DNA from: Pyrrhosoma nymphula
Lineage: Eukaryota; Arthropoda; Insecta; Odonata; Coenagrionidae
Direction of reading: 5' to 3'
DNA length: 64,000 nucleotides
NCBI GenBank assembly: GCA_963573305.1
Contig: OY754330.1
Span: forward strand, 1,426,001 to 1,490,000
Program-made: the position numbers and the translations under genes
Notes under the pieces: generated by a model
What the model was told of the DNA's origin: nothing
The model's database searches: none
The model's input: only the letters and a program-made list of their open reading frames with translations
Shown: one piece after another, positions 13,301-28,300 of the stretch
Layout of the letters: every line of letters begins with the position of its first letter
Numbering within the stretch: position 1 is the stretch's first letter

Positions 13301-16300
13301 CTCTGTTTTAAGTGGTTCCTTAAAATGTTGACACAGCTCATTCTTTTAGAACTGAAACTTAGATTGAAACTCATCTGAACTATTAAACAAGAACAATTTT
13401 TAGCAGCCATAACTGCCATGCTTACTCTTCATATGCACATCTGAAGATGCCTCAGTTGACTTCCTCCTTGGAGATTTAGGCTCCTTGGAAATGGGAGTGG
13501 TGGTGTTAAGGACTTTGGAGATGCTCCGATGTCGCCCCCTCGGCACAGGGGTCAAGGGTTCTTTGGGCACCGCCTTGCCCACCTTCCTCCCGGGTATGGA
13601 ACCACTGCGCTCAAATGCTAATCGCCTCCTGATCTTGGTTATTTCTTTCCTGATTAATTAAAGTATTCATTGCAATAATTATAACTAGCAACATCATTAC
13701 CATCACAACTGTTTACACAATGAATTCCAAATGCTGATTCCACTGATTTTTCAGTAGTATCGAGTTCTCATGCAGTGGACAAACAAAATGTAAATGGTAC
13801 ATTATACCAATTGTTTGATAAAGAGTTGAACAGTGACCTTCTTTCCCGACTGCAATGCAGAAAAGAAAGGGTGCTCAAGAATTAAGGGCCTCAGCTTTGG
13901 GAGGCCGGAAGTTTATGCAATTATTCTTTTAGTAAAGATTAGGAGCAACATAAGATTCATTTAACTTGAATATTTTGCCCAAGCAAAGCCAAGCACATAG
14001 CCCACCACTTGCATCCTTTCATGAATGACCAAAGTAAGACGCTTCATAATTTGGCTTGATTTATCCGACTCTAAAATTAAAATTAAGTCCTCGGGAAATG
14101 GGATTTAGAATTTATCATAAATTACCCATGAGATCAACTGTATTGACTCTCGCATGTATTTGAATCCAGGTTATAGCCTTTCCTTCAAGAAAGGCTACAG
14201 TAAGCAATTGCTGGGAATATTTATGGTAAATGACAGAGTGATTGATGTATCTTACTTTCTTTGCATAATCTAATTTTTTTTACCAAAAATGTGACCATCT
14301 AAAATGTATCAGAATTTTACAATGAACATTTTTATGATGTGCCTAATACAGTGCACTAGTGATACTTGTCCTAAAACACATAATTTATAAACATTTATAA
14401 TCAGATGCACTGTCAACACTTTGGTAAAAGCATGAAACAAGCAGAAACTTCTTACTTGATGTATCTAGTTCTCTTAGCACGAAGGACTCCATGATGTAAT
14501 TTCTGGCATTTGTCGAGCAGCTCAAGCAGCTTCGTCAGGTTGGCCTGCGGAGACATGCTCTTCCTCTCCTCACTATTGAGGACTCGATCCACTAAAAAAA
14601 CAAAAGAGGAATTGTTAATAATGCAAAAGTAAGTTTTTTAAAACTAGTTATTACGTTGGACCATGAAGGACTGAAAAGTTTGGTACAGAAGAATTAACAC
14701 TGCAATTCCACATGGAAATATATTTATTCACAAGACCGGTGAAGACACACGCTGATGTGCAGCGAATGTGCAGGTCATGTCAATAAATCAATTACCATGA
14801 GGAATTGCGAGTGTTAATTCATCTATATCCCTGATAGCAAGGAATTCCACCAAGTGAGGTCCGAAACCATCACCTACATGAAAAGTTTGGGACTGAAAAA
14901 GTGATTTCACCTTATCCAATCTTTTACTACATCAAATTTGTACACATAAAAGCCTATATCGATAAGTGGGACCACTTCGCTCATTTCACTACATCACGTT
15001 CCACTAAAGAGAAACCTTAATGTATTAACGAGCCAATTCCTTTCATGTCATTTTTGGATGTGAAGCGAAGAGGGTGTGATTCGCCATTTAGAAAAATCAT
15101 TTGACTTAACCATGGATGCAAACCTGAATCCGGGTTTGAATCCCGGTCACGTAAAATGAGTTTTCCATTGTGACCCTCTTTTGGGGAGTATACCTTGGCG
15201 CCTGTGTGCGTGACTGCATGCTATATCGTTTGTACATTTTGTAGTGATTGGAGAATTATTGGATGACAAATGATGGATGTGTGGTGTAATTGAACACTTA
15301 TTAAGAACAGATGGATGAAGAGAAGGATGGAGTCCTACAAAGAGTAGGAGAGAAAATATGTTTGTCGGAAACTCTCGAGGAGTAGATGAAGTGACAAACT
15401 TACTGTTCATGCTTTGTAACACGACACAGCCTCTTGAATACAAGAATAGGAGAAGAAATAAATGGAAAGAATCACAGATCAAGGATGGAATGCATAAGAT
15501 GGCAAATCATGAACAACCTCACATCACAGACAAGACCAACGCAGGAATGAGGCAGTTACCTGATAGGAGAGTGCCACGGTGGATCTTAGGATTGACAACT
15601 TCTGATGACATTATGACAACAGATGTACCACAACCAATATTGCATTAATTCTGGAGCTGGAGGGGAGTGGAGGCAGAGTTGTGGGGGGAGGGGCATTGCA
15701 GATAGCTACTCAATTAATGCAATTAATCAAAATTGCACTAAGTGAACATGAATGAAATGATGCATAAACATATCAAGGTTTTAGTGTACATTGAAAAGGC
15801 TAAAAAAATGGCAAAATATGCAAAACAGAATGATAAAAAATGTAGTTTAGTACTTAACAACACAATATTGATATGGATTTAACAAAAGTAAACTGAACAA
15901 ACCCTCTTCCACGATTCTGTCATCAGCTGATTGGCCATTTGCTCTTGGCCTCTCAGGGAGCATTAATCCAGTATCGGGATCAAACCCAATGTTATCCAAG
16001 TCTCTTCTAGCTTGTCTTAAAATAGCACCACCCTGCAAGGAAAAAAGATGAAATTATTGTCAGCCTAGAAGAAATCTTATGAGTAAAGTTAACCCTTTAG
16101 GCAGTCACTTCGGGTCACATTGACCTGACATTTTTTTTGTTTAAGATATTTTATGGAAAATGTTAGAATATTTCTTTGTTTTTCAACCTAGTCTCCTATT
16201 TCCTATCACTTTATCAATTAAAAAAGTTAAACCTCAAAAAGTTTAGCAATTACATCTTAAGGGAGATTTTGACCTGACGCGACCTTTTGTGCTTTTTAAT

Positions 16301-19300
16301 TTTCCATATTGACAATGTTGGTACTGCCCTATAACATAACGGAAAAGAGCATATGCAACTCGAAATAAAATTACGTTATGAATATTTTTCCACAGATAAG
16401 ATCTAAAAATACACTGAAAGAAGATGACCAACATTATTTGATATTCAAGCTGAATAATTCGAAGGAAATTTGTGATATGATAGGAAGTATAAGTGGCTAA
16501 TGATATTTAATTCAACATTTAGACATGAATAGTGCGCGTACATATAAGGGATAAACATTACAAATAACTAACTTAAAATGTAATTTGAGAAACAAATCAA
16601 TTTTCGTCCACAAAATAAATTAAATTTAAGATATTCAGTATACATAATTTTTATTAAGAAATTCCATCAATCATTAACGTTAGAGCATGAATCATTCAAG
16701 GGTCATTGTTACAGATGGCATGAAAAAGGATACCTATGCCTCAATTCTGGTTCTTCCATCGCTAGGAGGTAGCTATAGCTAACTTAAGCAAACACTAAGA
16801 AGCAGCACTATACCTATTGAGTTAGCAGTCGCTAAGGTTCAGACAACTTTGGGAAGTTAGCAAACAACTTCACCATATGGTGACGAATTGCCAAATAAAT
16901 CGATTAAAACAAATTTCATATTCATTCCATCCATTATAGAGTTATTAGTATTAAATCCAAGAAAAAACACACTTCACATGGTGACATTGACTTGACTATT
17001 GTAACTAAACTACCATAAACAAAATCCGGAATTAAACCACAATTCAAATAAATAGTAGAAAAATCATAATAATAATAATACCAAAACCAGGGTACGAAAG
17101 CCGGACCACCAGCCTCCCCGTGGCGTACTTGTTAACGGCTTTTGCCGGCTAATGGTGGACGTCTGCGTGTGGGGCTAACCAACCCACACGTGGTTAAACT
17201 GGTTCCAAAAAATATAACCAGAAAAGCCACCCACAACCAGCCCCTCTCGGATGGGGGCCCTAGTGGCGTTGGGTGTGGCAATGACAATCCACCACCTCAG
17301 AAGGGAACTCGTACGCAGTGGACGGATGCCCTAAGGGGCGACCTCCTCGCATGCCATGCTGCCAGCGAGCCCGATCACAGGGGGTATATGGCAAGGATGC
17401 ACTCTTTGTGGTGTGAGATGCATCCGGAACACGACCATCTATCGCAGCAGAATCTGCGCGATTATGCCAACCACCTGCGAAAAAAGGAAATTCTCCACCA
17501 ACCGCCAGTTCAGAGGAACACACCACTGGCCAGACCACCCTCCCCGACACAGGCAGCCTCTCCACCGCCTGAGGCGAGAACGACATTTGTGTTAGTCTCC
17601 CAGGCAAATGGGGAGGAAGCTGGTCAGGCCGTCTCTGAACTACAAACGCGGTTGTTAAGGAGGTTCCGCCACGACTGAGTGAGTCAAAACAAATACTAAA
17701 TTTCACATTTTTTATATTTTGTCTAAAAAAATCCTGCTTTCACTGATGCAATGCGTTACCTACGTAAGGTACAAAATTTTCAGATTATTCCACGAAAGTA
17801 TTTTAAATGATCACTTTATTCCAGCCATAGGAGCCAACTGCAGCACCATTTCCTAAGAATTACTGCATTTTGACTTCAATTACGGCAGTAATTCCCTAAT
17901 AACTAGAAAAATAAGGTGGTAAGATACCTGTATTTTATTTTTATTCAATTTCTCTGGATTATTTCCTTCTTATAAATAGTTTTCTGCAAAAATGGCATTT
18001 ATATTTTATGGAAAAATACTACTTTTCCTCGTGTTTCTCTCATTCCCCCATTGAACACCATTTAGTAATTTCAAGTTCAATTATAGAATAAAATAGCGTG
18101 GAAAGGCATTATTTTGTTGTTCATATCAGATAGAGGACAACTTTTTCTTCAAGTAGATAGAATATGAATAAAATGACATTTAAGTCATTTTACGGTGGAT
18201 CCACCTTAAGCACCATTAACTATGATGAAGGACAACCTAGGCAGAGAGACATCCACCGAAAGATCTCTCTGCGGGGTAACCACCTGCCCCAGTTGAATGG
18301 TCTCATCGACAAAATCTTGACGGAAACATCGGACTTTTGGATGGTAAATTGCATGGCCTACGCTGCTGCCAAAATTATGGCTCACTCCCAAAAGTTCGGC
18401 GCATAGCGCGCAGTCTCAGATACAACCATCACACACTGAATAAAAGCGTGCTGCTTACCACTAAGCAGCACGCGGTCGATAGAGTACATGCACTCACCAC
18501 TGTCCGGAAAAAACTCCTCAAGAGGAGTAGGGCCTTGAGGGAAAATTCCACCTTTCTCCTTCACCCGTCCCGTCTCTTTCGACCACCTCCGCCTATCGTT
18601 GAATCTCCGCCACCCGTCCTAGAGGTTAAACGTTTCTGGAAGGATATCTACGAAACGTCGAAGCCATTCAACAGAGACACTCCAGCCAAAGGCCTCTTTA
18701 AAAAGTTGTGTGACCACCAGCTACGAGATGAGGATGGACCTCTTTCAGTCACAGAAAGTGACGTGAAGAAGGCCTTCTCTGGGAAGAAGAACTTCTCGGC
18801 TCCAGGAATGGATGCCGTGAATAACTTCTGGTGAAAGAAGTTTATTTCCACCCTCCAACACCTCGCCAGAATCTTCACGTCCTTTCTGAAAGATAGAGAT
18901 CCTATTCCACCTTGGCTGACTGAGGGACGCACAGTTCTGATACCTAAGAAGGGAGACTTGTCCAATCCAAAGAACTACCGCCCCATAACCTGCCTCAAAA
19001 CTGTATATAAGGCGTTCACCTCGATCTTGAGCGACCTTATCCTACAGCACGTCCAGCCGGTGTGGGAGGAGGAGTACGAGCAGAGGGGCTCAAAGCGGGG
19101 AATCACGGGATGCAAGTTCAACCTGGTCATTGATAGGTGCATATGCCAGGATGCCATACGGCATAAGCGAAACCTATCAATGGTCTGGGTGGACTACAAG
19201 AAGGCCTTTGACACCACTTTGCATGAGCTTTTGATTGCTATGCTGAAGTTGATGAAAGTCCACCCAGATGTAGTGTCCTGCATCCATTGCCTGTTACCAC

Positions 19301-22300
19301 TCTGGAAAACGCGCTTTGTTCTGACTTCAGGCAAGCGGTCAGTTTCCACGGAGTTGGTAACATACCACCGTGGTGTTTTCCAAGGTGACAGCTTGAGCCC
19401 CTTACTGTTTTGTATTTCCCTCCTACCCCTGTCCCTTAGGCTGCGACGAGGTAGAGGATACATGTGTGGTGCGATACAGGAAGCATAAGGTCACCCATTT
19501 TTTCTATATGGATGACCTGAAGCTTTATGCTTCTAATGCTAAAGACCTTCGCACTGCCCTGGACACCGTACTGGAATACAATGAGACTATAGGGATGGAG
19601 TTCGGATTGGACAAGTGTGCATCCATCCACTTGGCGAGAGGAAGATTTTTGGAGATCAAGGAAGATGTGCAACTTGTTGACGGGAGCGTCATTCGTCACC
19701 TCAAGGACGATGATAGCTATGAATATCTTGGCGTCCCCCAGCGCCGAATGCAGGAGGTTATTATGCCAGCAATTATGACGACAATGAAACCTGATGCTTA
19801 CCAGGGACTCGGAGGGAAGTGTTACATCTTTAACAAATATTACATAGCTTTATTGTTCTGTTGGTCGTTGTTGACATAGAACATATTCAGAAACATATAC
19901 ATAATAATAAAGTACAGTTCTGTTCAAAAAAATCTTACCACCGAAAATTTCTAAGTCCCCAGTTTTTGATGATTTGGCATCGTGGCTGAACCACGCCCCC
20001 GTGTGACGGAGAATAACAAACTTTCCAAGCGGAACAAGAGCCCTCCCTCCTCGTAGCTGGGGGAGTTGAACCATCCACGGAAGGAAAATTTTGACCTGGG
20101 AAAAGGATTATTTCCGAGGGGAGGGGTAAGGTTTCTTTTTTGTGATGTGTGAGTAAGAAGAAAAGGGAGATGTGCGGGGGAGCAATAAACTCTCCGAGTG
20201 AACGGCGGCCCTCCTTCCGAACTCACTTGCCGAGAGGGAACCTCCACCCGAATGACGATTTTGACCTGCTAAGGGATTTCTGCGGAGATGGGTTGGATTT
20301 CGGACTCCCGTTTGGTTAGGCGTGAGCGAAAATGAGTAGATGAACGATCGGTGTGTCGGCCAAAGTCACCAGATATCTCTCGTAATAGAAAGCTACCATG
20401 TAGAAGCCAAGACTCAAATATCCATTGAAAGTCTTTATCAGAGTACGGGGAATAATTCCGCTGCAAATGACATATCTTCCATTATTTTTCCTCCAGAAAA
20501 GGCTATTACCGCGAATCGTCGCTCGAAGAGATCGAAATGTGTCCCCGGAGCTCCTTTAGTTTCCAATAAGTATTTTTCATTTATACGCGTATTCATTGAC
20601 GTAGAAACTTGTCAAAAGTTTGACGTATTTTCGCAATCGCTGTCTGGAATTATATGGCTGCGCTTCTTTGGTTTGAATTTTTTCCATCGATAATAAATAG
20701 GAATCAGTATGCATGTCAATTTTCTTAGGATGCAAATAGACCAATGCCATTTAATTATAATGCTGGAATGCCGTGGAAACCAGCTAGGAAATAAGCTCAA
20801 AGCCTGCCTTCATTCAACTATTACTAACTGAATAAAACTACGCACTGACGAATCGTCATACGGATTCAGCATTTACTTGATTGGTCTGCGGCAGTTTTAC
20901 CCACCTTTTTATATCAACTAACCTCTTTCTGCAGTAAAAAGGTCACGACTTAAAAAAATAAATAAAGGAAACGTCCTAAACGTTAAAGTCGCCCGAACCG
21001 CCGTCCCATATCCAACCGCCGTCAACCAGCATCAGCTGAAAAGACATAGGAAGATGCGCACGCACGCAGTGAAATGTGCCAGCCTGCCTTCACAATACCC
21101 CATTTCCTTATAGCATACGTAATTTTTATAGAACAATACATTGAATAATCACAACTAACAGCATGAAATAAGTTAAAAAAGGATGGCAAAAAATGCGTCA
21201 AATAATGAATACTAACACTGCCTGAGTAAATGCCTTTCTTGAAGAAAACGTACTGTTTGAAATACCTTCGATAATATTTCGTAGCTGATGAAAGTCAATT
21301 TTAGAACTTTACTCTAGTTAATTTGAAATTCCCACATATGCGTTCTACAGCGCTGACATCTAGCGGTGATTTGCGAGAACTATTTACTCGCGGGTACTGA
21401 TAGCTGTAAGTCGAGATCGCAAGTTCTTACCTAATGACGTAAAACCTAAATGAAAAATTAAATATTCAAAGTGCATCAAAATTTGAACATAAGCAACGTA
21501 TTATTACAAAATTAGTATTCTTAAATGATACTTGTCCCAGGGGGAATATTTTGACACAATTTCGTCGTGCATTTCATTCCACTGCTCAACATCTTCTGTG
21601 TTCACACGCCCTTCTTCTCCGCAGATGTTAAGTGAAGTGATTCAATGTCTTCTCTTGAATTTTTCTAGCCACCCATTTGAGCATTTAAAGTTGTCTCACT
21701 TCAGTTTAAGGGCAATAGGTAAGTTGCACTCACGATCGTCGACACTTAAAAAAAAATAATAATAATACATCTGCAAATCAAGCTGTTCAAACTTCGACGA
21801 TGAAATGTACTTGGTTTTCGACGATGCTGTTGTGTGACTCAAAATGTTTTCTCTTGAATTCATGATTGTTGTTATGTCGATAAAGAAATGCCATACTTCC
21901 GAGCAATTTCTGTTTTTGTCTGCGCGCGATCACGTACTTCCTTGATCATTGACCTTTTGGTAACCAAACTCACGGACTTCCTCGTTTTTTTTTTTTTTGC
22001 TCAGCGATGTTTTATCCATTGTTTTACTTATAGGCACACGGGATATCACAAACACAGCCCACATCGCGTTGAGAGTGATGCTGACTGAATGCGCGCGACT
22101 TCTGCTCGATTGGAAACCAAAATATTTTCACTCGCTCACAGCTTACAATGTAATTTTCTGGCTTCAAAGGATTCTGAAAACAAAGTTATAGGTGCGAGCC
22201 ACTCTCGCGGATGACATAGGAACTGATAACAAGGGAAAGAAGAAAATCAAACCATCTATTGTGAGCGAAGACATTGTAACGGCTACTCCGTGTAGACTGT

Positions 22301-25300
22301 GGTTAGAATGTAATCAGGTGAACATCTTCAAGAAAGACTTGATAAGCTGGCCAATTCACATGTTTCCTGAGAGAGTAATATACCCTGGCGGAAATTTTAC
22401 TATAGCCTACGCTTATAGGCCATTAAAATTACAGCGAATGAAGAGGAAACTTAGTACATAATTTCTTTCTTCTTTTTATCTGACGTGAAAATCGATTTAG
22501 AAAAGAAGTCTTTGTATCCAGGATCATATATTATTCAAGTTGACCACAAGTATAAGTGAAATAAATATCTACCTGAAAATCGGGCCAAATTTTGTTTACT
22601 TGAGATGGCTTTCCCGACTTATCGCCCTCGGAGCGCTACCCGTTGTTTCAGTCGTTCGCGCAGGGAAAAACATCGCTAGACGTGACCCAAAATATTTGCA
22701 GAGGCAACGTGCATTAAATTTAAAAATGTTTTTAAGGTTTTTCGATACCTTTTCTACAATTTATTGAATTTGAAATGCTCATTCTTACGTTTGCATAATG
22801 CCGAATATTTACACATTGAGTGATGCATTGACCTCAAAACACTGTGACAAAACCATTTCAAATACTTCGTAAAACAGGGGTCAGTCACTCCTAGGGACCG
22901 GCTTCTCACTTCGTAAATCATTAAAATGGAGGTTTCGTAAAACGGAGGTCATTTTACATAGTTTTCCTATTTACAAAGATCGGGACCGGCGGAATGGTTC
23001 GTAAATTGGTGTCATTTCGTAAATTAGAGGTTTGTAAAAAAGAGGTTCTACTGTATTCCCCTTATTATGATATCTACCAACTTGAAGCTACAAGAAATAA
23101 ATTCAGTTGCAGCAGCCAAATTCACACCATTATAAATTTGTAGAAAAATATTTACCAGTTTTATAAAGTTTCTGTTAATTTTTGTTAAGGAGAGCATAAA
23201 AAATATGCCACTATGTACAAGAAGTGTAGGTTTCTAATTTCCTTTTGTTCTATTAAACATTTAACTGGATGTGTAATTCATTTTATTGAAATATTACCTC
23301 CCTTTAATCCCATTTATCTTTATGAAGTGAGCTACTGAAACTGGATTGGGATTAATGAGGTTTTGATTGCTTGAAAGATAACCTCCAATTTACAAACCCT
23401 CTGATTTACAAAGCTCATATTATTGGGTCCCTTCAACTTCGTAAAATAGAGGTTCTACTGTATAATAATCTCTATGAACTAAAATTGTTTTATCTGAAAA
23501 GTAACTTAAATGTAACGGGATTGGAGCAGAAAGATTCATATTGTAAATTGGGCCCAATATATCACTTACAAAGCTCTGAATATTGTTGTTGCCTATTAAA
23601 AGGTTTAATATCTCATTAAAAAAAAGTGTTATGCTATTTCAATGGTTGAACGAAGTGTTTTTATTTATGTGTTTGTGTAATAATAACCACTAATCCCTTC
23701 AGCGAGGAGGTAAGCTTTTCGTGTTTTGTGTAATAGTTAAGGATTTTGAATAAAGGATGAAGAGCAGAAGATAAGGGATGAAAAGCAGATGAAGGAGAGG
23801 GAAGAAGAGCAGCAGGAAAAGATGATGACGCGTGAAAAGGGATATGCAGAGATGATAACGGAAGAATGGAGAGAAGGCTTCAAAGGCCGGAGGATGGAGA
23901 ATGAGGAAGGGCATCAACATTTCTGAGTGGAGATCGAGAAATTGAGTAAGGGGACAAAAGAAAACATCGACATAAATAGAGGAGGGATACACGGAACCCA
24001 CGACCGGGTACAGGGACGAAGAAGTTATGAGACAGCTGTCGACCAAGGCCAAGGGGGGAGGACTGGAAGGACCGCAGTTGGAGATGCACAACAACACACT
24101 GAATGTAGTAGCAGACGTATTGAGCAGACATCCATACGATTCACCGAAGGAGAGCGATTTCCCATTACAAGAGCCCCTAATAGCGATGATCCTCGCCAAT
24201 AAGCCAACCAAGGAGTTAGAAGAGAAATTACGGAACTTTGAGTGGTATCAGAGGAAAGAACCACGGCTCAAGAAGATCATCGAAAGGATAGAAGGAACCA
24301 AAAAGGGATATTGGATGACCCAGAGAGGACTCGTCAAGGGAGATGGCAACACAGAAATATTTTGCGTCCTAAGAGATGTGTTGACATGCTTAGTGAGGGA
24401 GACGCACTGCATGCATGACCATTTAGGCACGGGGAAATAGTATCGAATGCTGAACGAGCAGTTTGAATATCCAAAACTCCATCGGGAAATACGTAAGATA
24501 ACAGCGGGATGCGTTACATGTTAGCTGATCGAGGCGCCAAACACCCATATATGCGCGGAGATACAAAACACGCTGCCAGAAAAGAAGAATTACCTATGCA
24601 TTGACATCATCGGACCACCACTACTAAGAGGGCAATATGGCCACAGATACGTCCTAACTGCAATGGATGCATTTTGGGATAAAATACTTGTGCATACCTG
24701 CCCTGTATCAGACAAGGATAGAGGAATATATCAGGGTTTCCTTCCGCTTTTCGAAGTGCCATACATCATCAAGGAGTTTAAGGGGCTGCCAACGTGCATC
24801 ATGGAACATCCCACCAAAGCATAAAGAGGAACACCCCACATGAGCAATTTAAAAAATATACAAGGAAATAACCACAGGGGCACACGACACCGAAAGAGAG
24901 TCAGACTGATTGAAAGTAGGATGCGGGGTAGGCGTAACTTTAGTGGCGAGATGGCTAGGGCGATGTACTACATTGTAACGTGAAGATAAGCCACACGCTG
25001 TTAGGACCTCGATTAGTCAGATCAAATCGGAGACATTGTTCAGTAATTATGCAAGAAGGGCTAGACAGAGAGGCAGTATACAGTAGAAACTCGAAATTAC
25101 GAAGTTGACGGGACCGGAAAAATCGGCACTTCGTAATATCAAATTTCGTATGAACGAGTATCTTTCAAAAACATCGCGATGAAGCTCTTTTTTTGTTTCC
25201 TTAGATTAATATGTACTCTCACGATGTACTTGCATGATTTACGAAGTTATAATTCATGAAAGTATATTTAAATGTGTATTCATGCCCACAGGGTGCACTC

Positions 25301-28300
25301 ATTGTCAGTTGAACACAACTTATTTGTCGGAGTTTTATTATTCCTATTTTTGGGAATTTCAAATTTGGCGCCACCGGGCAAGTTATTTTGCTGTTGCAGC
25401 TGGCGGTGCGGCGTGCAGCAACTCGGGGATTGGGACTATCCCTCTTTGCCGTGACGCATTTTAACAATATTATCTGGATATATTAATTTGCAATGTTTAT
25501 TTTTTACTTGCGTCATAAATTTTTACGGATGGTTCGGAAGTAAGACGAAAGCCGCGTTTCAATGGAAATCGACTTCCGTGTGTCAAGCTACCTTCGCATC
25601 AAATCGATGCATTATTCCGTTCACTAATTCTTTTTGTGATGACAAATGATTATTACCGGCAATACGAGGCTCGATTCGGGTTATCGTGATGAATGGTAAA
25701 ATATCCTTTCTAGGGTATTTGGAAATTGCCTGATGAGCAGTCCTTCTATCCAGCTATCCCTTTCAATCACTCAGCGGGAAACATTAAAGCTGTCAGTCAG
25801 ATCTGAACAATTGGCGCGTCTAAACCGGTTTTTCCCAGAAGACCCTTCAAGAAAAGTTCTTCGTTCCTTATTCCTAGGCGCGACGACATTCATCTGCAAG
25901 GGACTCATTCAGCGAGAAAGAGAAGGGGGTAACCCGAGAGGATCACTCCTTCACCTTCTCTGTTATTATCTACCCTCGCCCAGTTTCGCTTTTACCCAGG
26001 TGGCTTTCACTAGTGGGGGAGGGGTTTGGGCCTCCTTTCAGCGGCCTCGGCAGCCAACACTAGGTTGATACGGCTGATGATCGAACGAGGGAGCCGTTAT
26101 TTCGGTCGATTCAAATTGTAACCTTACCCCGGTGGTAGCTGTGAGGTTGACTTCGCACTCCTTCATGATTTTTCCACAACCTGAAATTATGTTGCGTAGC
26201 ACCCGAGAGAGCTTTGAAACGCATCATCACATCAATGGGATAAATAAGGTAGTGCATCGGCACATGCGAAGAGAGAACCGGAACTCTAATCTGTTTTTAC
26301 TTCCTGTTATAGGAAGCATCATTCACTTTTGGAAGTGGATACCACGCCAGGAAATCCATTTTTAGCCCGTTGACTTTTACATCGCCATGCTAATAGATAA
26401 AGAAATTCTGTTTTCACCGTTTCGCGCAGGAAGGATGTTGCTAGAACTTATTTCATTGGGCTAGCAACATACTTGTGCGTACTTTATATCAACCACATCG
26501 GAGAAAAAATTAGTTAACTTGCCTAAAATCGATCATTTCGCGGAAATGCTACTCAGCTATGAGAAGTGATACGAAAATGAGCTTTGATATAAGTTCTAGC
26601 TGCATCGTTCATCTTTCAATTCGGATACTCCTCAAGTTGGTACGCAAGTTTAATACAATTACTGTAGTCGTGTAAAGCAAAGATGTCCAGCACTTTTTTC
26701 CAGAGGCATTCGTGCCGAGCATTGGTGCTTCCGGCAGTCCAGCGAACGGCTACGCGTCCTTGGCCTGCCTCTTGCTCTCCCCTCCACCTCTCTTTCTCTC
26801 TCCCCCACCCTAGGCTCAGCGCTCATAGTTAGGGGGTCGGAGTAAAGTGATATTTTTTCTCGAGTCCGCATCACATTTCATCATAAGTATCACATTTCAC
26901 TCATCGCTTTCCCACGCCCAAACTTCACAGGTGGCTTCCAAAAGTTGGGTGTGGGAGGGGCGTTGCCCGTTGGGAGTCCCTTATCAGCTATGACCGCGAA
27001 CCAAACGTATCACATTTCACTCATCGCACACCTGCCCTAACTTCTCAGGTGGTTTCCACTAGTTGGGATATCCTTTCGAGGACATCCTATAGACATCCTT
27101 TCGAGAGCATCAGCAGCCAACTTCCAAGGTTCCAACTAGTTCCTACATCGGCCGCAACACAGGATGACCGTTATTTAGGGCGATTTTAATGGTATCCACT
27201 CCCCAGTGTGAATTTTTTTATCTGATCCAGATCCAATTTTTTAAAATTAATTAGGATCCGATTTCAGTATCCGGGGTAACGTAATACCCGCGGATCTTTA
27301 GATCCGATCTGACCATCCCTAAATAGTATTTTCCCGGCGAATCAGCTTGTGTCTTAGAGGACGAACGAACAATTTAAGAGCACATTTTGGAGCAAACAAA
27401 GTGCGTCTTATGGGCCAGGAAATACAGTAACTACAATGTTCGATGCCTGGCTAACGTTTTTCAACTTACGAACAAGTTCTCGGAACGCATCTCGTTCGTA
27501 TGTCGAGGACTTACTGTACATTGGATGAGTACGTCAGTGACTTCCGACTGCTGGACGGACGCCAGACGCCCCAGCGAAAGCACACCTTTACTATTGAAGC
27601 ATTGAAAAATGAGATATCGTTCAAGTAATACATTCAGTGCATAATGTATTCGGCGACGATCATTAATTAGCTGTTTAACTCTGAAAAGGAGCGCCGAAAC
27701 GTTACTGTGATCTATCACTATTCGTATCAACGAGTAACTTTTTCACGTCGGGACCAAGATCCGAGGTTCGTAATTTTAAAACTTCGTTATTTCATAATAT
27801 CGCGTACTATTACATACATTTAGATACCCTTTTGGTCGGGACCGAAGATTTTGCTTCCTAAAATCAAAATTTCGTAATTTCGAAGTTCGTATTTTCGAGT
27901 TTCTACTGTATTACATTGTAAGGCGGTACCATATTGTGACGGCCCGAGTCCGTCACCGACCTTCCCCCCCCCCCACCCCCCACTTCCATCTTATTTTGTT
28001 TTCCCCTTGTCCGTATTCCCATTCATCACCCCCACCCCACTCTCCCCGGCTCCTGGTCCCGGCACGCCGTGGCCGGCAGTGTACTGTGTATGAATGGGTT
28101 TGATGTGGCTAAAATTTAGTGTGCAGTTAAGTGCGACAACGAGTGTGTGTGGCATGGGAGGGGTTAGTTGACTTCGCATCGATAGTAAACTCATCATGCC
28201 CCAGTGGCGCACTCCAACCATCCTTCCTTCCCTCATGTGACCCCCCTCCCCCGAGAAGTTCGGTTTCCTGAGGGGGATATTAAAAGGCGATGGAACGCAC

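Larger units (their letters stand above)
10122..13425 (-). other. BRPF intron 7
   Basis: A foldback-family arm lies at 10295-10380 and a hAT-like terminus at about 11449-11540. The segment 12000-12560 is a GC-variable stretch that could be an old LTR, but no ends were found. A C-run lies near 12990. The rest shows nothing. Confidence 0.6.

Noticed and set aside
16091..16290. TTAACCCTTTAGGCAGTCACTTCGGGTCA, a possible piggyBac end
   Set aside because: No matching inverted terminus at a second TTAA was found; the nearby tttgacctgacg is not an inverted copy.
20340..20693. Frame with IIFPPEKAITANRRSKRSK resembling a transposase C-terminus
   Set aside because: The similarity is short and compositionally biased, with no supporting ends or other motifs.
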